From Wolbachia endosymbiont of Aedes albopictus (GTDB lineage Bacteria > Pseudomonadota > Alphaproteobacteria > Rickettsiales > Anaplasmataceae): 64,000 bases of DNA. Both the position numbers and the translations under genes were made by a program. The stretch spans positions 372,001 to 436,000 of the forward strand of contig NZ_CP101657.1 in assembly GCF_024804185.1 (NCBI RefSeq), in the 5' to 3' direction. Below the pieces are notes generated by a model. That model searched no databases. It had not been told where the DNA came from and saw only the letters and a program-made list of their open reading frames with translations. Positions 60,788 through 64,000 of this stretch are shown one piece after another (the stretch's first letter is position 1; each line of letters begins with the position of its first letter).

Positions 60788-60950
60788 CATAAAATCTAAG
60801 CAGTAACTGTTGTTTGATATAAAATTTTTCTATGATAAATTAGGGTGTTTATTGTCAAAAATGCATTTTCTAATTGAATAAAAATACAAAATTATAAACA
60901 AGAGTTGTAATAAAACTAAATTCAAAAAATTTAAAAAAAACATAGTTGAT

Positions 60951-61168
60951 ATGACAGTTCGCGGTGGCATGAAGGTTCGTGGCGGTATGACGGTTAAGCA
61001 ATTCGTCATCCTGCTACGTGTTAGCAGGATCTATGCTGGGAGATACCGCGAATGAATCGCGGAATGACGGTTCGTGGTGGCATGACGGTTAAGCAATTCG
61101 TCATCCCGCAGCTGGATCTAGAGATACCGCGGCGGTATGACGTAGGACTGCTGTCATGCCAGTGCGTG
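60951..61168. repeat. Class 1 palindromes with a stem covariant
   Basis: Contains CCTGCTA-cgtg-TTAGCAGG (61007-61025), where C-G of the common stem is T-A on both sides. It also has ATACCGCGA-atgaa-TCGCGGAAT and ends in a truncated class 2 unit (GTCATGCCAGTGCGTG). Confidence 0.85.
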
Positions 61169-61369
61169 AACTTGTATCTTTATGATGTGAGGCATTAGAG
61201 CTAAAATACCTCACAGGGAGGGTGAAGCTGATGCGACACTAATGCCATTAAGCCAGATTTTGCTTCCCTCCCATAGAGTTAAAGACTGAACAGTATCTTT
61301 TGGAATTATATCCCGTATTACAAGGTTAGTCTAAACTCTCAGTTTATTTATAGTCTTGGAGGCAATTTT

Positions 61370-62267
61370 ATGCAAGTAAATGCTATTTTGGGTGTGGATA
61401 TTTCAAAAAAGAAATTTGATGTTTGTTAGTGGACAGTAAAAAACGACACAAAGTCTTTCAAAATAATCAAGATGGTTTTGCAAAACTTGTAGTTTGGTGC
61501 AATGGCCATGGAGCAAATCTTACTCATTTATGTCTTGAGTTGGTATGGAGAAGATTTGGCTACTTTTATGCACGATTTAGGACATAATGTCAGTATACTA
61601 AACCCAGAAAGCTTTTGGCAAAAGTGAGCTGCTCAGAAATAAGACAGATAAATCAGATGCAGCTATAGATTTTGTATCGCCAACAAACCTGCTCTTTGGA
61701 AGCCCATTGCACCTGAAATGAGGCATTTTAGGGAGCTTTACCGTTATCGCTAAAAGATGATAAGGTGCAACAGACAAATCGCTTGGAAAACAAAAATATG
61801 CATTCCAGTTGCAAAGAAGCTATATCTAAAGTAATTTTCGCAATAGAGGAGCAAATTATTGTTCTCGAAAAAGAAATTAATGAGCATATAAATAACTATC
61901 CACATCTAAAAAATATGGTGGAAAACCTTAAGACTATAAAAGGTATAGGATATCTTACTGCTGTTGTCGCAGAAATGCCATCAGTTGATAACTTTGACAA
62001 TGCTAAACAATTTACAGCTTTTGCTGCCAGGACATTATCAATCGGGATCGTCAGAGAAGTTGCATATGCAAAATAGGATCTGAGCGTATTCGAAAAGCTC
62101 TTTATATGCCGTAGTCAAAAACCATAATAATCATTTTCAAAAGTTTTGTCAGCGTCTAGCAAGTAAAGGCAAATGTCATAGTTTTTGCGTTAATGCGAAA
62201 ATTAATGCATGTCTTTTTTGGTATTCTTAAAAATAATCAACCATTTAATTGTAATTTTGTTGGATAA
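61370..62267 (+). pseudogene. Second IS110-family transposase, heavily decayed
   Basis: Starts with a good ribosome site (GGAGG) and MQVNAILGVDISKKKFDVC, then a TAG at codon 20. Multiple shifts and stops follow, but recognisable parts remain: KSDAAIDF-like, LENKNMHSSCKEAISKVIFA, LKTIKGIGYLTAVVAEMPSV and AKQFTAFAAR, and the ending GILKNNQPFN. It differs from the first IS110 copy, so two separate insertions occurred. Position between palindromes suggests the same target preference. Confidence 0.8.
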
Positions 62268-62268
62268 T

Positions 62269-62578
62269 TTGTTTGACAGCAGAGACAGTATCTGGGATCC
62301 AGGTTGCTCACAAGCAAACTATCATAGAAAGTGGTTACAACGTTTTCGATGAGATTATATGGAAAACTGGATTCCAGACTGGAATGACAAGTTCGCGGCG
62401 GCATCCTCGTCATTCCGCCGCGGTATCTCTTAACATAGATCCCGCTAACACGTAGCGGGATGACGAATTGCTTAACCTTCATACCGCCACGAACCGTCAT
62501 GCCACCGTGAACCGTCATACCGCGATTCATTCGCGGTATCTCTTAACATAGATCCCGCTAACACGTAGCAGGATGACG
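62269..62578. repeat. Mixed class 2 and class 1 palindromes
   Basis: Class 2 fragments (ATCTGGGATCCAG, TTCCAGACTGGAATGAC) are followed by class 1 units, among them ATACCGCGA-ttcat-TCGCGGTAT and two GATCCCGCTAACACGTAGC-type hairpins. The last has one mismatch (AGCAGGATG). Runs into the tail of copy F. Confidence 0.85.
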
Positions 62579-62907
62579 GTTGTCGTTTAGCTACAAACGT
62601 TAAGAAATTTACCAAACGAAAAAAAGGCAAAAGAAGCCCCGAGTAGCGAGTTTTGACTCTATATTACTGTAAGTGGCGCTGTAATAATGTGCTAACGCTT
62701 AAAATAAGCGCGATTTGGCTGAATGTAGAAAAAATAAAAAAGACATGCAGCCGCTATAATTTTATGTAATCCGCCAATAAATACTCTGAGTTTTTTACTG
62801 AATTTTGTCATTGAGCCTGCAGGTCAAAAACAAGTTTTGAGTCATAAATACCCTTACTGTTATAATAAGGGGGCTGGCAAAGCTTGTCAAGTAAGTTTTT
62901 TCGTTTC
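62579..62907 (-). repeat. Dispersed ~330-bp element, copy F
   Basis: Minus orientation. TTGACA is at 62885-62890, the spacer is 17 nt and TATTAT is at 62862-62867 (complements). The dyad across the -10 reads CCCTTATT-ataac-AGTAAGGG. This copy and D share the better -10. The antisense frame is stopped early (TAA after AAACGT). Confidence 0.92.
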
Positions 62908-62926
62908 TAACGGTTGTTGCCAAAAA

Positions 62927-63550
62927 CTATGCAAGAAGTCTATTGAAATCACGTATATTAATCGTTGTAAAATCACACAATTGCTCTGTAGAGCTATGCC
63001 CTGTAATAATTACTATACCATTTTGCTCAGAGCGTATTGAGATTAGGTTCAGCACTAATTCACACGTTGCACTATCAAGATTACAAAATGGTTCATCTAT
63101 CAGCCAAACGTTTGCATTAGAAATCAAGAGGCGAGCAAGCGCAACTCTTCTTTTCCAACCTGCAGAAAGTTCGCCATATCTAATATTAAGTACAGATTGC
63201 AACTGCAAGCAACAAACAGCTGCCATAATCAATTCCCTAGTATTTCGTATTCCTGCCCAGAATTCTATGTTTTGAGCAACAGTTAAGCTATCTTTACAGG
63301 CATTCTTATGGCCTATATAGACCATAGAAGGTATATAGGATTTTGGATCATCATATATGTCTTTTCCGCAGTACCTTATATTGCCTGATACCGGCGGTAA
63401 AAGTCCAGATAAACTTCTAATTAAGCTGGTTTTACCACTACCATTTGGACCAGTGATTAGAATCTTTGATTTTGGCTCAGCTTTAAAACTGAGATGTTTA
63501 AATAATACTTTGTTATTACGAGCGCAGGATAAATTTTCACATTCGAGCAT
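62927..63550 (-). CDS. ccmA: Heme ABC exporter ATP-binding protein CcmA
   Basis: ATPase of the CcmAB transporter used in cytochrome c maturation. The 207-residue protein has Walker A GPNGSGKTSLIRSLSGLLPP, the signature LSAGWKRRVALARLL and Walker B VWLIDEPFCNLD, with the switch His in ITGHSS. Its last codons (NRLLA, stop) coincide with the TATGCAAGAAGTCTAT motif. ccmB is not in the window. Starts 4 bp beyond the upstream gene. Confidence 0.93.
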   Translation of the reverse strand: MLECENLSCARNNKVLFKHLSFKAEPKSKILITGPNGSGKTSLIRSLSGLLPPVSGNIRYCGKDIYDDPKSYIPSMVYIGHKNACKDSLTVAQNIEFWAGIRNTRELIMAAVCCLQLQSVLNIRYGELSAGWKRRVALARLLISNANVWLIDEPFCNLDSATCELVLNLISIRSEQNGIVIITGHSSTEQLCDFTTINIRDFNRLLA

Positions 63551-63553
63551 GAA

Positions 63554-63985
63554 TTATCTGCCCTTCCCCTTATGTTTACCTTGAGTTGAAGCCTGAGCTT
63601 TTACAAACAGCTCCCAAAATCCTTTCTGGCCGCCTTCTCTATGTATCAATTGTGCAAAACGCTGCATTAAACCATTGCCCATCATAACCATCTTTGTCCA
63701 TTTACCTAGCGGTTTTGCTATGTCAACTATTTCTGGATCTTCTTTATAAACTTGCACATCTTTTTGTTTCTCGCGTAGCGTTTCTTGTTGTTTCATCAAC
63801 TCTTTTTGCTTATTTTTTTGATATAATTCATTGAATTTTCTGTCTTCTTCCCACTCTTCTTTAAAAACTTTTCTAGGAAATATGATTTTTCTAATGCGAT
63901 TTTTGTATATTTTTCTCAAAAAGAGAAATACTGCAGCTACAGCAAGTAATGTTACGCTATATAATATGATCTGTGTAAGTGGCAT
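63554..63985 (-). CDS. Unknown membrane-anchored basic protein
   Basis: No family recognised. 143 residues: an N-terminal membrane helix (about 5-24, QIILYSVTLLAVAAVFLFL), then a strongly basic, coiled-coil-prone segment (KNRIRKIIFPRKVFKEEWEE, NKQKELMKQQETLREKQKDV) and an ending rich in Lys and Gly. It sits 3 bp before ccmA, so a link to cytochrome c maturation or membrane organisation is possible but unproven. Confidence 0.75.
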   Translation of the reverse strand: MPLTQIILYSVTLLAVAAVFLFLRKIYKNRIRKIIFPRKVFKEEWEEDRKFNELYQKNKQKELMKQQETLREKQKDVQVYKEDPEIVDIAKPLGKWTKMVMMGNGLMQRFAQLIHREGGQKGFWELFVKAQASTQGKHKGKGR

Positions 63986-64000
63986 TTCCTGTATCTAATT

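Larger units (their letters stand above)
59578..60950 (+). mobile_element. IS110-family insertion sequence, decayed
   Basis: About 1.37 kb bounded on both sides by the two halves of one class 1 palindrome. It has about 220 bp of leader with no frame, the frameshifted transposase, and a downstream hairpin. No terminal inverted repeats are visible, as is normal for IS110. Confidence 0.75.
60667..62926. other. Mobile-element graveyard upstream of ccmA's end
   Basis: No intact gene. In order: IS110 3' end, hairpin (60739-60787), AT-rich tract, class 1 palindromes (60951-61168), a second IS110 transposase remnant (61370-62267), mixed palindromes (62269-62578), the dispersed element copy F (62579-62907) and the TATGCAAGAAGTCTA motif at the ccmA stop. 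Confidence 0.8.

Overview
The window looks like Wolbachia (Alphaproteobacteria, Rickettsiales, Anaplasmataceae). It is AT-rich. It carries a single-copy alphaproteobacterial core gene set with heme synthesis genes scattered rather than clustered, a fused ispDF, a long class-3-lipase protein with a disordered tail, an ankyrin-like repeat protein and an ankyrin remnant, decayed IS110 and IS630 copies, and very many palindromic intergenic repeats. I could not assign a supergroup. I see no rRNA, no CRISPR array and no prophage genes.

Layout. 1-3.8 kb (minus strand): an operon reading unknown protein, HIT protein, nuoA, nuoB, nuoC, mdh. 3.9-6.4 kb: murF, an NDUFA9-like epimerase and tRNA-Arg. 6.4-9.5 kb: a repeat-rich block with an ankyrin-like repeat gene. 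9.5-14.1 kb (minus): gyrB, SCO1-like protein, dnaQ, Tim44-like protein. 14.3-28.6 kb (plus): secB, acnA, putA, htpG, the lipase-domain protein and hemA. 28.8-31.8 kb (minus): SuhB-like protein, efp, rimM, argD. 31.8-39.4 kb (plus): histidine kinase, a decayed region, MFS transporter, HU/IHF protein, MerR regulator, LytM-like lipoprotein, leuS. 39.4-42.7 kb: IS630 remnant, recF, bcp and repeats. 42.7-46.5 kb: polA and an unknown protein. 46.5-51.2 kb: xthA-hemD, a membrane protein, tRNA-Leu, tldD and repeats. 51.2-57.8 kb (minus): gltA, rpsT, plsC, xerD with a short membrane protein upstream, hda, an AI-2E-family permease and an alpha/beta hydrolase. 57.8-59.2 kb: ispDF. 59.2-62.9 kb: a mobile-element graveyard with two decayed IS110 copies bounded by inverted copies of a dispersed repeat. 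62.9-64 kb (minus): an unknown membrane protein and ccmA.

Functions. The metabolic genes fit an organism that burns amino acids: PutA turns proline into glutamate, GltA, AcnA and Mdh belong to the TCA cycle, NuoA-C to complex I, and the SCO1-like protein to cytochrome oxidase assembly. HemA and HemD make heme precursors and CcmA takes part in cytochrome c maturation. MurF, ArgD (possibly acting in diaminopimelate synthesis) and a LytM-fold lipoprotein point to a residual envelope-precursor pathway.

Most unusual signal. A roughly 330-bp element, which I did not recognise as a named family, occurs six times (6.6, 21.4, 42.2, 50.4, 59.2 and 62.6 kb). Every copy has a sigma70-like promoter with exactly 17-nt spacing at the same end. 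The four best-preserved copies I aligned have a dyad over the -10. A U-rich tract lies near the far end, and all six copies are joined at that far end to the same class of palindrome. The element does not conserve a reading frame, so it may make a small RNA. The palindromes show compensatory changes, and one of them lies in frame inside ispDF.
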